Notes: generated by a model from the letters alone, not told the origin. A stretch of DNA of 64,000 nt from Pandoraea nosoerga (GCF_902459585.1 NZ_CABPSC010000008.1:124001-188000); one strand, 5' to 3'. Shown: positions 1 to 9,365, counted from the first letter of the stretch. Numbers and translations are program-made.

Positions 1-1
1 G

Positions 2-250
2 ACCATCTACGCCGGCATGTCGATGGTCTCGAACGCGCCGTTCTACAGCGGCAAGGCGCTCGATGTTCGCCAGCGCGTGTCGTTCGGCGTGGTGCTGCTG
101 TTCATGGTTGGCTTCATTCTGGTGTCATCGGACCCGCCGCTGGTGCTCTTCGGCATGTTCTGCCTGTACAGCATCTCGGGCTATGTGTTGTGGGCGTTCC
201 GCTTCCTGAAGGGCCGCCGGCAGCGCATCTTCGGCGAGGTCGACGAATAG
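2..250 (+). CDS. pssA: CDP-diacylglycerol-serine O-phosphatidyltransferase, C-terminal part (cut by window edge)
   Basis: Only the last 82 codons are inside the window; the frame is open to the left edge. The visible part is two hydrophobic helices (around VVLLFMVGFILV and LFGMFCLYSISGYVLWAF) followed by a basic, charged cytosolic tail ending in GEVDE. This matches the C-terminus of bacterial type II phosphatidylserine synthases, which join serine to CDP-diacylglycerol in the inner membrane. The catalytic CDP-alcohol phosphotransferase motif lies outside the window. The position just before leuA supports the call, because ilv genes, psd, pssA and leuA are commonly consecutive in Burkholderiales. 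Confidence 0.8.
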   Translation, partial: TIYAGMSMVSNAPFYSGKALDVRQRVSFGVVLLFMVGFILVSSDPPLVLFGMFCLYSISGYVLWAFRFLKGRRQRIFGEVDE

Positions 251-488
251 GCGAGGCATCGGGCAGGCGGGGCGGGGGCGCGGGCGCGGGCGCCCTCATC
301 CCGCCGCCCACCGCCTGGCGCCCACCGCCTGCTGCTTGGCCATCCCGTCATTTCACCATTTCGCCTTCCCGCCATCTTGAGGTAGTCTTGGCGACAGCGA
401 GCTTGGCAGCACCCCGTTGGCCGGACGGGCCTTGGCAGCTCGGTCCGTCCGTGCCGTTTCCGTTGTTCGACGTGACGAAGGAGAAATC

Positions 489-971
489 ATGGGCATTCTG
501 GACTTCGTGAAAGAAGCCGGCGAAGCGTTGTTGGGCAAGGCGCAGGCCGCCGAAGCACCTGCACCCGGGCCGGATACCGATGCGGCCAACCGGGCTGCTG
601 CCGACGCCATTCAGAACTACATCAAGACGCAGAATCTCGACGCGACCGGCCTGACGGTCACCTTCGACGGCGCCACGCGCACCGTCACGGTCTTCGGCGT
701 GGCGCCCGATCAGGCGACCAAGGAAAAGATCCTGCTGTGCTGCGGCAACGTGAAGGGCGTAGCCGCGGTGGACGACAAGATGTCGGTCTCGACGGCGTCG
801 GCCGAGGCCACGTATCACACGGTCAAATCGGGCGACACGCTCTCTGCCATCTCGAAGGCGGTCTACGGCGATGCCAACAAGTACAACGTCATCTTCGAAG
901 CCAACAAGCCGATGCTGACCAGCCCCGACCGGATCTACCCGGGCCAGGTGCTGCGTATCCCGCCACTCTGA
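489..971 (+). CDS. kbp: Potassium-binding protein Kbp (BON + LysM)
   Basis: 160 residues, against about 149 for E. coli Kbp (YgaU). The order is a short amphipathic N-terminus (MGILDFVKEAGEALLGKA), a BON domain (about residues 35-95) and a C-terminal LysM domain beginning YHTVKSGDTLSAISKAVYG and ending YPGQVLRIP. The match to E. coli Kbp runs end to end. Kbp is a cytoplasmic K+ sensor that becomes compact when it binds K+. There is no signal peptide, as in the family. The ATG is chosen because AAGGAG sits six bases upstream; longer in-frame versions have no ribosome site. The gene stands alone between pssA and leuA and has its own terminator. Confidence 0.9.
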   Translation: MGILDFVKEAGEALLGKAQAAEAPAPGPDTDAANRAAADAIQNYIKTQNLDATGLTVTFDGATRTVTVFGVAPDQATKEKILLCCGNVKGVAAVDDKMSVSTASAEATYHTVKSGDTLSAISKAVYGDANKYNVIFEANKPMLTSPDRIYPGQVLRIPPL

Positions 972-1002
972 TTGCCTCACGCTTGGCCATTGGCTTGACG
1001 CG

Positions 1003-1030
1003 CAGCCCGGCCATCGCGCCGGGCTGTTTC
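1003..1030 (+). terminator. Rho-independent terminator after kbp
   Basis: Stem CAGCCCGG / CCGGGCTG with an eight-base loop, followed by TTTC. It lies 31 bases after the kbp stop. The U-run is short, so efficiency is uncertain. Confidence 0.6.
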
Positions 1031-1041
1031 GTTCACGGCCG

Positions 1042-1150
1042 CGCTGCCCACGCTGCCCGCGCTGCTCGCGCTGCGGCTTCTCGGCACTTCCAGGCACTTC
1101 TCGTCGTTTCTCCCCATTTCTTGCCGTTTCTCGCCGTTTCTCGCCACTTG
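1042..1150. repeat. Two adjacent short tandem arrays (9 bp, then 10 bp)
   Basis: 1042-1077 is four copies of a 9-bp unit (CGCTGCCCA, CGCTGCCCG, CGCTGCTCG, CGCTGCGGC). 1081-1150 is seven degenerate copies of a 10-bp unit of the type TCGCCGTTTC. The unit changes abruptly between the two. No protein is encoded here. Confidence 0.75.
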
Positions 1151-1245
1151 TCGCGGCCACCCGCCGCTTACCGTTGCGTGCGCGCCGGGTGCCGCCGACA
1201 TGCCTGCACGCCTGCAGGGACAAGGTTCGCAAGGGGCGGCGCGCG

Positions 1246-1274
1246 TTGCGGAATCAGCGGTTTCCGACTATATT
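1246..1274 (+). promoter_or_regulatory. Predicted sigma70-type promoter of leuA
   Basis: TTGCGG, 17 bases, then TATATT. The predicted start near 1281 leaves an untranslated leader of about 230 bases before leuA, long enough for post-transcriptional control. A 34-codon ATG frame begins exactly at the predicted start (1282) but has no run of leucine codons. Confidence 0.55.
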
Positions 1275-1512
1275 GGCGCTCATGATTTCTGGCACCCTCC
1301 CGGCTTCGGGCCGTCCTCTCGCACCGCCAACGCCAGGCCAATTCCCCGCTCGCGGGACGGCCGTGCCTGCGCGCGTCGCGCGCTGATTCCCTCCGGCAGT
1401 TGCCCGCCTCGCACGACGCTCGCGCGCCGGCTCCGGCCGACCGACGGCGAATGCGCCGTGCCATGACATCCAGAACAATCCGAACGCTACGAGATCCCCA
1501 CAGGAGAAAGAC

Positions 1513-3057
1513 ATGGCTGACAAGCTGATCATTTTCGATACGACCCTGCGCGACGGCGAGCAGTCGCCGGGTGCGTCGATGACGCGCGAGGAGAAGATCC
1601 GCATCGCCCGTCAACTGGAGCGCTTGCGCGTGGACGTCATCGAGGCCGGCTTCGCTGCCAGCTCCAATGGCGATTTCGAAGCCATCAAGGCCATCGCCGG
1701 CATCGTGAAGGACAGCACGGTCTGCTCGCTCGCCCGCGCCAACGATCGCGACATCTCGCGTGCGGCCGAAGCGCTCAAGGGCGCGAACTCCTCGCGCATC
1801 CATACGTTCATCGCCACTTCTCCGCTCCATATGGAGAAGAAGCTGCGCATGAGCCCGGACCAGGTGTTCGAGCAGGCGAAGCTTGCGGTGCGCTATGCGC
1901 GCCAGTTCACGGACAACATCGAGTTTTCGCCCGAAGATGGCAGCCGCTCGGATCTGGACTTCCTGTGCCGCGTGCTCGAGGCGGTGATCGACGAAGGCGC
2001 GACGACCATCAACGTGGCCGACACGGTCGGCTACGGCGTGCCGGAACTCTACGGTCAGCTCGTGCGCACGCTGCGCGAGCGCGTGCCCAATTCGGACAAG
2101 GCCATCTGGTCGGTGCACTGCCACAACGACCTCGGCATGGCCGTGGCGAATTCGCTCGCGGGCGTGCAGCTGGGCGGCGCGCGTCAGATCGAATGCACGA
2201 TCAATGGCCTGGGCGAGCGCGCCGGCAACACGTCGCTCGAAGAAGTGGTGATGGCGCTCAAGACCCGCAAGGATTACTTTGGTCTGGACCTGGGCATCGA
2301 CACGACCCAGATCGTGCCGGCCTCGAAGCTCGTCTCGCAGATCACCGGTTTCAACGTCCAGCCGAACAAGGCCGTGGTGGGCGCCAATGCGTTCGCTCAT
2401 GCGTCGGGTATCCACCAGGACGGCGTGCTCAAGGCGCGCGACACCTACGAGATCATGCGTGCGGAGGACGTGGGCTGGACCGCCAACAAGATCGTGCTCG
2501 GCAAGCTCTCGGGGCGTAACGCGTTCAAGCAGCGTCTGCAGGAGCTGGGCATCGAGATGGAATCGGAGCAGGACGTGAACGCCGCGTTTACCCGCTTCAA
2601 GGAACTGGCCGATCAAAAGGCCGAGATTTTCGACGAAGACATTCTCGCGATCGTCTCGAACGAGGCGCAGGCCGAAGGCGGCGAGCATTTCTATCTGGTG
2701 TCGATGGCGCAGCATTCCGAGACGGGCGAGCGTCCGAGCGCGCGCGTCGTGTTCACGGCCGAAGGCAAGGAACTGGTCGGCGAGGCGGAAGGCAACGGCC
2801 CGGTCGACGCCGTGCTCAACGCCATCGAATCACAGGTGCAAAGCGGCGCGGAGCAACTGCTGTATTCGGTCAACGCGATCACGACCGGCACGCAGTCGCA
2901 GGGCGAAGTGACCGTGCGGCTGTCGAAGGCCGGTCGCATCGTCAACGGCGTGGGCACCGATCCGGATATCGTGGCCGCATCGGCCAAGGCGTACCTGTCG
3001 GCGCTCAACAAGCTGTACTCGAAGTCCGAGAAGCTTAACCCGCAGCTCACGCCGTAA
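1513..3057 (+). CDS. leuA: 2-isopropylmalate synthase
   Basis: 514 residues, normal for the long bacterial form. LeuA condenses acetyl-CoA with 2-oxoisovalerate, the first committed step of leucine synthesis, in the cytoplasm. Visible are the N-terminal TIM-barrel motif [12 protein letters not shown] (residues 9-20), the metal-binding HCHNDLG motif near residue 202, the GLGERAGN segment, and the C-terminal regulatory LeuA dimer domain (about 390-514) that binds leucine for feedback inhibition. The start has a good ribosome site (AGGAG, seven bases before ATG). It follows pssA and kbp and ends in a strong terminator, so it is probably transcribed alone. Confidence 0.97.
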   Translation: MADKLIIFDTTLRDGEQSPGASMTREEKIRIARQLERLRVDVIEAGFAASSNGDFEAIKAIAGIVKDSTVCSLARANDRDISRAAEALKGANSSRIHTFIATSPLHMEKKLRMSPDQVFEQAKLAVRYARQFTDNIEFSPEDGSRSDLDFLCRVLEAVIDEGATTINVADTVGYGVPELYGQLVRTLRERVPNSDKAIWSVHCHNDLGMAVANSLAGVQLGGARQIECTINGLGERAGNTSLEEVVMALKTRKDYFGLDLGIDTTQIVPASKLVSQITGFNVQPNKAVVGANAFAHASGIHQDGVLKARDTYEIMRAEDVGWTANKIVLGKLSGRNAFKQRLQELGIEMESEQDVNAAFTRFKELADQKAEIFDEDILAIVSNEAQAEGGEHFYLVSMAQHSETGERPSARVVFTAEGKELVGEAEGNGPVDAVLNAIESQVQSGAEQLLYSVNAITTGTQSQGEVTVRLSKAGRIVNGVGTDPDIVAASAKAYLSALNKLYSKSEKLNPQLTP

Positions 3058-3086
3058 GCGCAGGCGTCGACGTCGAGACAAAGATC

Positions 3087-3124
3087 AACGCCCGCCGCCG
3101 GATGTCCGGCGCGCGGGCGTTTTG
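3087..3124. terminator. Terminator after leuA, probably bidirectional
   Basis: GC-rich stem AACGCCCGC / GCGGGCGTT with an inner GCCGGA-TCCGGC helix, then TTTT. It lies between leuA and the convergent lipoprotein gene, so it may serve both strands. Confidence 0.85.
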
Positions 3125-3231
3125 TGATTGCGCCGGCAGAGCGCGAGCGTGGCCGACTGGATGGTCCCTATGGCCAATATGGCCCCGATCGCCCCGATGG
3201 ACGTGAAGGGCGCGGGTGCGAGGGCCGGCCG

Positions 3232-3846
3232 TCAGAACAGATTGTTCTCGCGCTTTTCGTGCAGCGGATCGGGGCTGATCTGCGTGGTCTTGACGATACC
3301 CTGCGGGTCGAAATAGAAGTTCATCATCGAATACCAGACGTCATCCTGCTTGAAGCGGTACGTCCAAACTTCGCGCTTCATGAGCGGAAAATACGACGTT
3401 TCGACCGGCTCGCCGAAGTGATGCAGCACGTCGGTCTTCGTCCATTTGTCGATCTCGACCTTGTTGAATTCCGGCATGGACAGCACCTGCGCCATGCTCA
3501 GCAAGCGGCCCTGCGCGTCGAAGTCCGCGGCGATGGTCTCCTCGCCGAACGGCTTGGTCGGATAGAGCCAGCGTGTCACGCCAGGCGCAAGCGGGTAGAC
3601 CTCGCGCGGTGCGCCCAGTCGGGTCTGCACCTCGGCCTGCGACGCGTTGGGCGGGACTTGCTGCCAGGGCGGCGTGTAGCAGGCGGCGAGCGACAGCGCC
3701 AGAGCGCCTGCGGCAAGCCAGCGTAATGCGGCGCCGGGCCGCAAAATCCGCAGGCGCAGCGAGCTGTGCGTCGACGCGCGCGCGAGAGGGGGCGCTTTGG
3801 CGTCAGGGCGGGGGGCGCCGGTCCGCGTCCGGTGCGAATGGGTCAT
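3232..3846 (-). CDS. Outer-membrane lipoprotein with SmpA/BamE-like domain
   Basis: 204 residues from the ATG at 3846. A hydrophobic stretch ends in the lipobox LSLAAC, after which residues of the type PPNASQAEVQTRLGAPREVYPL form a helix-turn typical of the SmpA/OmlA (BamE) fold; a second similar segment follows (DVLHHFGEPVETSY). BamE proteins are outer-membrane lipoproteins that help beta-barrel assembly, but this one is longer and duplicated, so it is probably a relative rather than BamE itself. About 45 residues precede the lipobox, which is long for a signal peptide; a later non-ATG start is possible. It converges on leuA. Confidence 0.7.
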   Translation of the reverse strand: MTHSHRTRTGAPRPDAKAPPLARASTHSSLRLRILRPGAALRWLAAGALALSLAACYTPPWQQVPPNASQAEVQTRLGAPREVYPLAPGVTRWLYPTKPFGEETIAADFDAQGRLLSMAQVLSMPEFNKVEIDKWTKTDVLHHFGEPVETSYFPLMKREVWTYRFKQDDVWYSMMNFYFDPQGIVKTTQISPDPLHEKRENNLF

Positions 3847-4212
3847 GGTTGGCCTCGCGTGAAGGGTGCCAATAGTATCGGCGGCATTGAGGACATTGAG
3901 CACGTTAAGGGCATCGGCAACGTCAAGATATCGAGGGCATCGAGGGCATCGAGGGCATCGAGGGGCTCGCGGCGCCGGGCGGCACGGGCGGGCGCCGGTG
4001 GCTCCGGGGCCGCAGCGAAACCCAAGGGCGGACGCTGCTACCCGGCACAGGCGCGAGTACGTGGGCGCGCGGGTACGCGGGCGTCCTCGGTCGACGGCGG
4101 TCCGGCGGCATGCCGATAGGATAACGCCATGTGCCTCATCGTGGGGCGCCTCGGCTTGCCCCGTGGGGTGCGGGACGTTATGATGCGCGCCGAGACAGTC
4201 ACTGGGGCCCTG
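3847..4212. other. Divergent intergenic region with a 9-bp array
   Basis: 366 bases between two divergent genes, with no supported gene. A 9-bp periodic array (3883-3972) occupies the centre. Promoters for both genes must lie here, but no convincing -35/-10 pair is visible. Confidence 0.6.
3883..3972. repeat. 9-bp tandem array, perfect core
   Basis: Core 3930-3965 holds four near-identical units (ATCGAGGGC three times, then ATCGAGGGG). Degenerate units with the same 9-base phase extend to both sides (GGCATTGAG, GACATTGAG and so on), as expected if the array is oldest at its edges. It lies just upstream of the lipoprotein gene. Confidence 0.8.
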
Positions 4213-5475
4213 ATGAAATTTCGAGTCTTGCTGGCACGCTGGTGCGCGGCCGGCCTGCTGGCCGCGACCGGTCTGGCGCATGCGGCGCCGCCGATCCGCT
4301 TCGCGCTGATCGAGGGCATGAGCGGGCCATTCGGCAATGCCGGCGCCATGGTCGAGCGCAATCTGCGCTTCGCGATCGACCGCGTGAACGCTCGCGGCGG
4401 CGTGAAGCTGCGTGACGGCGCGCATCCGCTGGAGCTGACCGTCTTCGATAGCAAGGGCGCCGTCGAGGAGAGCCTGATCCAGCTCAAGGCGGCAGGCGAC
4501 GTGGGCATTCCGTTCATCCTGCAAGGCAACAGTTCGGCGGTGGCGTCGGCGCTGATCGACGCGATCAACAAGCGCAACGCCCGCGAGCCGGGCCAGCGCA
4601 TGCTGTTTTTCAATTACTCGGCCGTCGACACGGCGCTCACCAACGAGCAGTGCAGCTTCTGGCACTTCGCGTTCGACGCCAATGCCGCCATGCGCATGCA
4701 GGCGCTCACCGAAGCCATCCGCGAGGACGGCAGCATCCAAAAGGTCTACCTGCTCAATCAGGACTACAGCTTCGGCCGCCAGGTCGCCGGGCTCGCCCGT
4801 CAGATGATCGGCGCGAAGCGTCCGGACGTGCACATCGTGGGCGAGCAGTTCAGCCCGGTGGGACGCGTGAAGGATTTCACGCCGTATCTCGCTCGCATCC
4901 GGGCGTCGGGCGCGGACACGGTGGTCACGGGCAGTTGGGGCAACGACCTCACGCTGCTCGTGAAGGCCGCGCGCGAGCAGGGCATGGAATTGAAGTTTTA
5001 TACGTTCTATGGCAACGCGCTGGGCGCGCCGGCGGCGTTGGGCGATGCCGGCGTGGGGCGCGTCTACGCCGTGGCGGAGTGGCATCCGAACGTGGGCGGC
5101 GAGGCTTCCGACGCGTTCTACAAGGCGTTTCGGGCGCGCTATCCCGAGGCGCGCGACGATTATCCGCTGCTGCGCATGAGCGTGATGATCGACATGATCG
5201 CGGCCGCGCTCGAGCAGGCCGGCACGACCGATGTGACCACGGTGGCCCGCGCGCTGGAGAACCGGCGCGTTCGCGAGGCGCCGGCCGAGGCGTGGATGCG
5301 CGCGAACGATCATCAGATGATCGAGCCGCTATACGTCTCGGTGATGCGCCGCGCCGGCGAGCCGGGCGTGAAGTTCGACAACGAAGGCTCGGGCTACGGC
5401 TTCAGGACGGTCATGGAATTGCCGGCGAACAAGGTGGCGCTGCCGAGTACCTGCCGCATGGCGCGCCAGCGCTGA
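4213..5475 (+). CDS. Periplasmic branched-chain amino-acid-type substrate-binding protein
   Basis: 420 residues from the ATG at 4213, chosen because MKFRVLLARWCAAGLL...AHA is a clear Sec signal peptide; upstream starts would bury it. The mature part begins PPIRFALIEGMSGPFGNAG, the usual opening of Peripla_BP_6 (LivK-like) ABC solute receptors, with the SSAVASALIDAINKRN and FNYSAVDTALTNEQCSFWHF regions of the ligand cleft. Such proteins bind amino acids, amides or aromatic acids in the periplasm. No permease or ATPase gene is next to it, so the partner transporter is encoded elsewhere or absent. Substrate not predictable. Confidence 0.8.
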   Translation: MKFRVLLARWCAAGLLAATGLAHAAPPIRFALIEGMSGPFGNAGAMVERNLRFAIDRVNARGGVKLRDGAHPLELTVFDSKGAVEESLIQLKAAGDVGIPFILQGNSSAVASALIDAINKRNAREPGQRMLFFNYSAVDTALTNEQCSFWHFAFDANAAMRMQALTEAIREDGSIQKVYLLNQDYSFGRQVAGLARQMIGAKRPDVHIVGEQFSPVGRVKDFTPYLARIRASGADTVVTGSWGNDLTLLVKAAREQGMELKFYTFYGNALGAPAALGDAGVGRVYAVAEWHPNVGGEASDAFYKAFRARYPEARDDYPLLRMSVMIDMIAAALEQAGTTDVTTVARALENRRVREAPAEAWMRANDHQMIEPLYVSVMRRAGEPGVKFDNEGSGYGFRTVMELPANKVALPSTCRMARQR

Positions 5476-5852
5476 CCTCCCGGCGTTAAGCGGGAGGGAT
5501 AGGGTGGCGCGGCAGAGAGGGCAGAGATTTGGCGCAGCAATTGAAGGAGTCGGAGGGAATCCGGGGGAGCCGGATCGGGCGCGATTGGCCGGATGGGGCA
5601 GATTGGTCGGATTTTCCGGGCAATTGGGCGGAATTTGACGGATTGTCCCGGGTCGGACCCGTGTTTTCGGCGGAAAACCGGGCGGCTGGCCCGGCGCTGT
5701 GGGGCGAAGTGCGGAAAATTGTGGCGTCGCGATGGCGAATCCCGTATAATCGCGCACTTGCAGTTTTGTTTGTGTGCGGCGATGCCGCGCATGTTTTTGT
5801 AAGTTCACGGCACGGCCATTCTTCCGTGACCGCCTGTCTCCAAGGAAAGCAA
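5476..5852. other. rpsO upstream region
   Basis: 377 bases without a gene. 5581-5650 shows a degenerate 18-base (2 x 9) periodicity in which GATTGG and CGGAT recur (5583, 5601 and 5590, 5608). The rpsO promoter with a perfect TATAAT follows at 5745. Confidence 0.55.
5745..5750 (+). promoter_or_regulatory. Predicted rpsO promoter -10 element
   Basis: TATAAT at 5745-5750, perfect consensus. The -35 element is poor: TTGTGG lies 20 bases upstream and TGGCGT 17 bases upstream. The expected start near 5757 gives a leader of about 95 bases, where S15 autoregulation could act as in other bacteria. Confidence 0.55.
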
Positions 5853-6122
5853 ATGTCGAACGCAGATATCAAGAAGTCGGACGTCGTGGCGCAATTCGCC
5901 CGCACCGCCAATGACACCGGCTCGCCCGAAGTGCAAGTTGCGCTGCTTACCACGCGCATCAACGAATTGACCCCGCACTTCAAGGCCCACATGAAGGATC
6001 ACCACAGCCGCCGCGGTCTGCTGCGCATGGTGAGCCGTCGCCGCAAGCTGCTTGACTACCTCAAGGGCAAGGACGCCGATCGCTACCGCGCCCTGATCGA
6101 GAAGCTGGGCCTGCGTAAGTAA
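5853..6122 (+). CDS. rpsO: 30S ribosomal protein S15
   Basis: 89 residues, the family length. It binds 16S rRNA early in assembly of the central domain of the small subunit and bridges to the 50S subunit. Visible are the conserved [22 protein letters not shown] and [22 protein letters not shown] stretches. Start ATG is preceded by AAGGAAA. It is followed by a strong terminator and then pnp, the common rpsO-pnp order. Confidence 0.98.
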   Translation: MSNADIKKSDVVAQFARTANDTGSPEVQVALLTTRINELTPHFKAHMKDHHSRRGLLRMVSRRRKLLDYLKGKDADRYRALIEKLGLRK

Positions 6123-6143
6123 GCGATTACGATTACGACGAGA

Positions 6144-6181
6144 TGCCTGTATCAGCGTGCTGATGCAGGCATTTTGTTTTT
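6144..6181 (+). terminator. Terminator after rpsO
   Basis: 12-bp stem TGCCTGTATCAG / CTGATGCAGGCA (one mismatch) with a four-base loop, then ATTTTGTTTTT. It separates rpsO from pnp, though read-through into pnp is usual in this gene pair. Confidence 0.9.
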
Positions 6182-6363
6182 GGGCGTTGCCCCGGTGGAG
6201 ATCCGACGAGGACGCCAGCCGGGAACGAGACCCGGCCGCAGCGCCGGGTTTCGCCCAAATCCCCGGCAAGACCGGGACGAGCCGGCAACGGCTTGGCAAC
6301 AAATTTCGCAACGAATTTCGCAATAATTCCGGTTCACGGGGCCTCGTCGGCAAGCAGGGCTTG

Positions 6364-6423
6364 TGTCATTCCAGGGTCGCATCAGACATGCACGGCAATC
6401 GGCCGAGCAACGCTGGAATGGCA
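6364..6423 (+). promoter_or_regulatory. pnp leader hairpin
   Basis: TGTCATTCCAG (6364-6374) pairs with CTGGAATGGCA (6413-6423): 11 base pairs including one G-U, with a loop of 38 bases. In E. coli the pnp leader forms a stem-loop that RNase III cuts, after which PNPase represses its own mRNA. A similar role is inferred from position. Confidence 0.5.
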
Positions 6424-6511
6424 TAACACTCCCCCCTGCGAGACGTCGGGACCACCCCGGCAGCGATGTCGCGCCGCTGCTGCATTCGCGCGATTCGATA
6501 TAGGAGTGCAA

Positions 6512-8662
6512 ATGTTCAATAAAGTCGTGAAGTCTTTCCAGTGGGGACAGAACACGGTTCGCATGGAGACCGGTGAAATCGCCCGTCAGGCGTCTGGCGC
6601 CGTGCTCGTCGACATGGATGACACCGTTGTGCTCGCCACGGTCGTCGGCGCCAAGAACGCCAAGCCGGGCCAGGACTTTTTCCCGCTGACGGTCGATTAC
6701 CTCGAAAAGACTTACGCCGCCGGCAAGATCCCGGGTGGCTTCTTCAAGCGCGAAGGCCGTCCGTCGGAAAACGAAACGCTGACCTCGCGCCTGATCGATC
6801 GTCCGATCCGTCCGCTCTTCCCGGAAGGCTTCTACAACGAAGTGCAGGTCGTGGTGCAGGTCGTCTCGCTCAATCCGGAAGTGCCGGCCGACATCCCGGC
6901 CCTCATCGGCGCTTCGGCGGCGCTTGCCATCTCGGGCCTGCCGTTCAACGGCCCGGTCGGCGCCGCGCGCGTGGCCTACGTCGACAACCAGTACGTACTG
7001 AACCCGTCGCGTGAGCAGATCGCCAAGTCGAAGCTGGACCTCGTGGTTGCCGGTACGGAACAGGCCGTGCTGATGGTGGAATCGGAGGCGCAGGAACTGC
7101 CGGAAGACGTGATGCTGGGCGCCGTGGTGTTTGGCCACGAGCAAATGCAAACGGCGATCAACGCCATTCACGACCTGGTGCGCGACGGCGGCAAGCCGGA
7201 GTGGGACTGGGCCCCGGCGCCGAAGAACGAAGCGCTGATCGCCCAGGTGACCGAGCTGGCCGAAGGCCCGCTGCGCGCCGCTTACCAGACCCGCGAAAAA
7301 CAGGCTCGCACGCAACAACTGCGTGCCGTGAGCGCCGAGGTCATCGCCAAGCTGGCCGAAGCTGCCAGCGCCAGGGGCGAGGCCGCGCCGGACGAAATCG
7401 AGGTCGGCAACATCCTGTTCGACCTCGAATCGAAGATCGTGCGCAGCCAGATCCTGGCGGGGGAGCCGCGTATCGACGGCCGCGACACGCGCACCGTGCG
7501 CCCGATCACCATTCGCACCGGCGTGCTGCCGCGTGCCCATGGCTCGGCGCTGTTCACGCGCGGCGAGACGCAGGCCCTGGTGGTTGCCACGCTCGGCACG
7601 AAGAGCGACGAGCAGATCATCGACGCGCTGCAAGGCGAGTACCGTGATCGCTTCATGCTGCACTACAACTTCCCGCCGTTCTCGACCGGCGAGACCGGCC
7701 GCGTGGGCTCGCCCAAGCGTCGCGAAATCGGCCACGGTCGCCTGGCCAAGCGCGCCCTCGTCGCGTGCCTGCCGAGCGCCGACGACTTCGGCTACACCGT
7801 GCGCGTGGTCTCGGAAATCACCGAGTCGAACGGTTCGTCGTCGATGGCGTCGGTGTGCGGCGGCAGCCTCGCGATGATGGACGCCGGTGTGCCGCTGACC
7901 TCGCCGGTCGCAGGTATCGCCATGGGCCTGATCCTCGAAGGCAACAAGTTCGCCGTGCTGACCGACATTCTCGGCGACGAGGATCACCTCGGCGACATGG
8001 ACTTCAAGGTGGCCGGCACCGCCAACGGCGTGACCGCGCTGCAGATGGACATCAAGATCCAGGGCATCACCAAGGAAATCATGCAGGTGGCGCTCGCACA
8101 GGCCAAGGAAGGTCGTCTGCACATCCTCGCCAAGATGACCGAAGCCCAGTCGGGCGTGCGCACGGAGCTCTCGGAGTTCGCACCGCGCATGGTCACCATC
8201 AAGATCAATCCGGAAAAGATCCGCGACGTGATCGGCAAGGGCGGCTCGGTCATCCGCGCACTGACGGAAGAGACGGGCACGAGCATCGACATCTCGGACG
8301 ACGGCGTGGTCACGATTGCCAGCCCGAGCGCCGAAGGTATCGCCGAAGCGAAGCGCCGCATCGAGCTGATCACGGTCGAAGTGGAAGTGGGTCAGGTCTA
8401 CGACGGCACCGTGCTCAAGCTGCTCGAGTTCGGCGCGATCGTCTCGGTGCTGCCGGGTAAGGACGGTCTGCTGCACATCTCCGAGATCGCCAATGAGCGC
8501 ATCAAGGACATCAACGAGTACCTCAAGGAAGGTCAGTCGGTGCGCGTGAAGGTGATTCAGCAGGACGACAAGGGCCGTCTGCGCCTGTCGCACAAGGCGC
8601 TTACCGACGAAGAGAAGCAGGGCGGCCCGGTGCTGGTCAAGCGCGAAGGCGAAGCCCAGTAA
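6512..8662 (+). CDS. pnp: Polyribonucleotide nucleotidyltransferase (PNPase)
   Basis: 716 residues, normal length. PNPase degrades RNA 3' to 5' using phosphate and is part of the RNA degradosome. Domains in order: RNase PH 1 (about 10-145), all-helical linker, RNase PH 2 (about 325-465, with [20 protein letters not shown]), KH domain (about 555-615, [16 protein letters not shown]) and S1 domain (about 622-690, [18 protein letters not shown]). The start at 6512 has TAGGAG seven bases upstream and gives the usual [13 protein letters not shown]-terminus. Confidence 0.98.
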   Translation: MFNKVVKSFQWGQNTVRMETGEIARQASGAVLVDMDDTVVLATVVGAKNAKPGQDFFPLTVDYLEKTYAAGKIPGGFFKREGRPSENETLTSRLIDRPIRPLFPEGFYNEVQVVVQVVSLNPEVPADIPALIGASAALAISGLPFNGPVGAARVAYVDNQYVLNPSREQIAKSKLDLVVAGTEQAVLMVESEAQELPEDVMLGAVVFGHEQMQTAINAIHDLVRDGGKPEWDWAPAPKNEALIAQVTELAEGPLRAAYQTREKQARTQQLRAVSAEVIAKLAEAASARGEAAPDEIEVGNILFDLESKIVRSQILAGEPRIDGRDTRTVRPITIRTGVLPRAHGSALFTRGETQALVVATLGTKSDEQIIDALQGEYRDRFMLHYNFPPFSTGETGRVGSPKRREIGHGRLAKRALVACLPSADDFGYTVRVVSEITESNGSSSMASVCGGSLAMMDAGVPLTSPVAGIAMGLILEGNKFAVLTDILGDEDHLGDMDFKVAGTANGVTALQMDIKIQGITKEIMQVALAQAKEGRLHILAKMTEAQSGVRTELSEFAPRMVTIKINPEKIRDVIGKGGSVIRALTEETGTSIDISDDGVVTIASPSAEGIAEAKRRIELITVEVEVGQVYDGTVLKLLEFGAIVSVLPGKDGLLHISEIANERIKDINEYLKEGQSVRVKVIQQDDKGRLRLSHKALTDEEKQGGPVLVKREGEAQ

Positions 8663-8738
8663 GGTCCCGGGATGGCGTGGCCGTGTGCCACTTCGCCGGA
8701 TGGCGGGTGGCATGCCGGTACGCTACGGCCTAAAGAGA

Positions 8739-8767
8739 ACGGCGACTCACGCGAGTCGCCGTTTTTT
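8739..8767 (+). terminator. Terminator after pnp
   Basis: 12-base stem AACGGCGACTC / GAGTCGCCGTT followed by six T. Confidence 0.9.
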
Positions 8768-8818
8768 CATCCATCGCACGGATCGGCAAAATAATGCGGA
8801 AAAAATGCGAGCGGGGTA

Positions 8819-8847
8819 TTTACAGGAATTGGGTTTGTCATTAGAAT
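8819..8847 (+). promoter_or_regulatory. Promoter of tRNA-Ala
   Basis: TTTACA, 17 bases, TAGAAT, placing the start about ten bases before the mature 5' end. Confidence 0.7.
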
Positions 8848-8863
8848 CTCACTTCTCTGTTCG

Positions 8864-8939
<76 letters not shown>

Positions 8940-9020
8940 CGGATTCCGAGGCTCGATTTTCGGGTGCGTCGATAAAGCAAAATTCTTGCAAAAACGATGC
9001 AAAAAACTTGAAAATAAAGC

Positions 9021-9049
9021 TTCACAAGCGAAGAAATGTTGTTTAGAAT
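9021..9049 (+). promoter_or_regulatory. Promoter of tRNA-Glu (and perhaps tRNA-Asp)
   Basis: TTCACA, 17 bases, TAGAAT. The start near 9057 gives a leader of about 60 bases before tRNA-Glu. Confidence 0.6.
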
Positions 9050-9116
9050 AGCGTTCTTCGCGAAATGCAAGAAATGCAGTAAGCGAAACAGACAAAGTTG
9101 TAGCAGTCACGATTTT

Positions 9117-9192
9117 GTCCCCTTCGTCTAGAGGCCTAGGACATCACCCTTTCACGGTGAGTACAGGGGTTCGAATCCCCTAGGGGACGCCA
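9117..9192 (+). tRNA. tRNA-Glu (anticodon TTC)
   Basis: Acceptor GTCCCCT / AGGGGAC, anticodon stem TCACC/GGTGA with loop CTTTCAC (TTC), T-loop GGTTCGAATCC, discriminator G, encoded CCA. 76 bases. Confidence 0.97.
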
Positions 9193-9250
9193 GAATTGAT
9201 GCCGGTAGCGAGTCGGCCTCAGTTTGAAAATGCCAGCAGTAGTGGCGCAA

Positions 9251-9279
9251 AGCCCGCTGAAAGTCAGGCGGGTTTTTTT
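9251..9279 (+). terminator. Terminator after tRNA-Glu
   Basis: Short stem CCCGC / GCGGG followed by seven T. It separates tRNA-Glu from the first tRNA-Asp; the stem is short, so read-through is possible. Confidence 0.6.
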
Positions 9280-9288
9280 GTCGGTTTT

Positions 9289-9365
9289 GGAGCGGTAGTT
9301 CAGTTGGTTAGAATACCGGCCTGTCACGCCGGGGGTCGCGGGTTCGAGCCCCGTCCGCTCCGCCA
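9289..9365 (+). tRNA. tRNA-Asp (anticodon GTC), copy 1
   Basis: 77 bases: acceptor GGAGCGG / CCGCTCC, anticodon stem CCGGC/GCCGG with loop CTGTCAC (GTC), T-loop GGTTCGAGCC, discriminator G, encoded CCA. Confidence 0.97.

Larger units (their letters stand above)
972..1512. other. kbp-leuA intergenic region
   Basis: 541 bases with no supported gene. In order it holds the kbp terminator, a 9-bp tandem array (1042-1077), a 10-bp tandem array (1081-1150), a sigma70-type promoter (1246-1274) and a roughly 230-base leuA leader containing an 8-bp inverted repeat (1309-1316 with 1355-1362). Confidence 0.7.
6123..6511. other. rpsO-pnp intergenic region
   Basis: 389 bases holding the rpsO terminator, three degenerate copies of a 12-bp unit of the type CGCAACGAATTT (6295-6330), and a long leader hairpin (6364-6423). 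No gene is supported. Confidence 0.6.

Noticed and set aside
1282-1386. 34-codon frame at the predicted leuA transcript start as a leader peptide
   Set aside because: Only two leucine codons and no terminator/antiterminator pair seen; more likely chance.
3883-3972. Array considered as a CRISPR
   Set aside because: Units are 9 bp and contiguous, with no spacers and no cas genes. The same holds for the other arrays.
6152-8713. Long minus-strand frame over pnp
   Set aside because: Antisense shadow of pnp; runs through two terminators.
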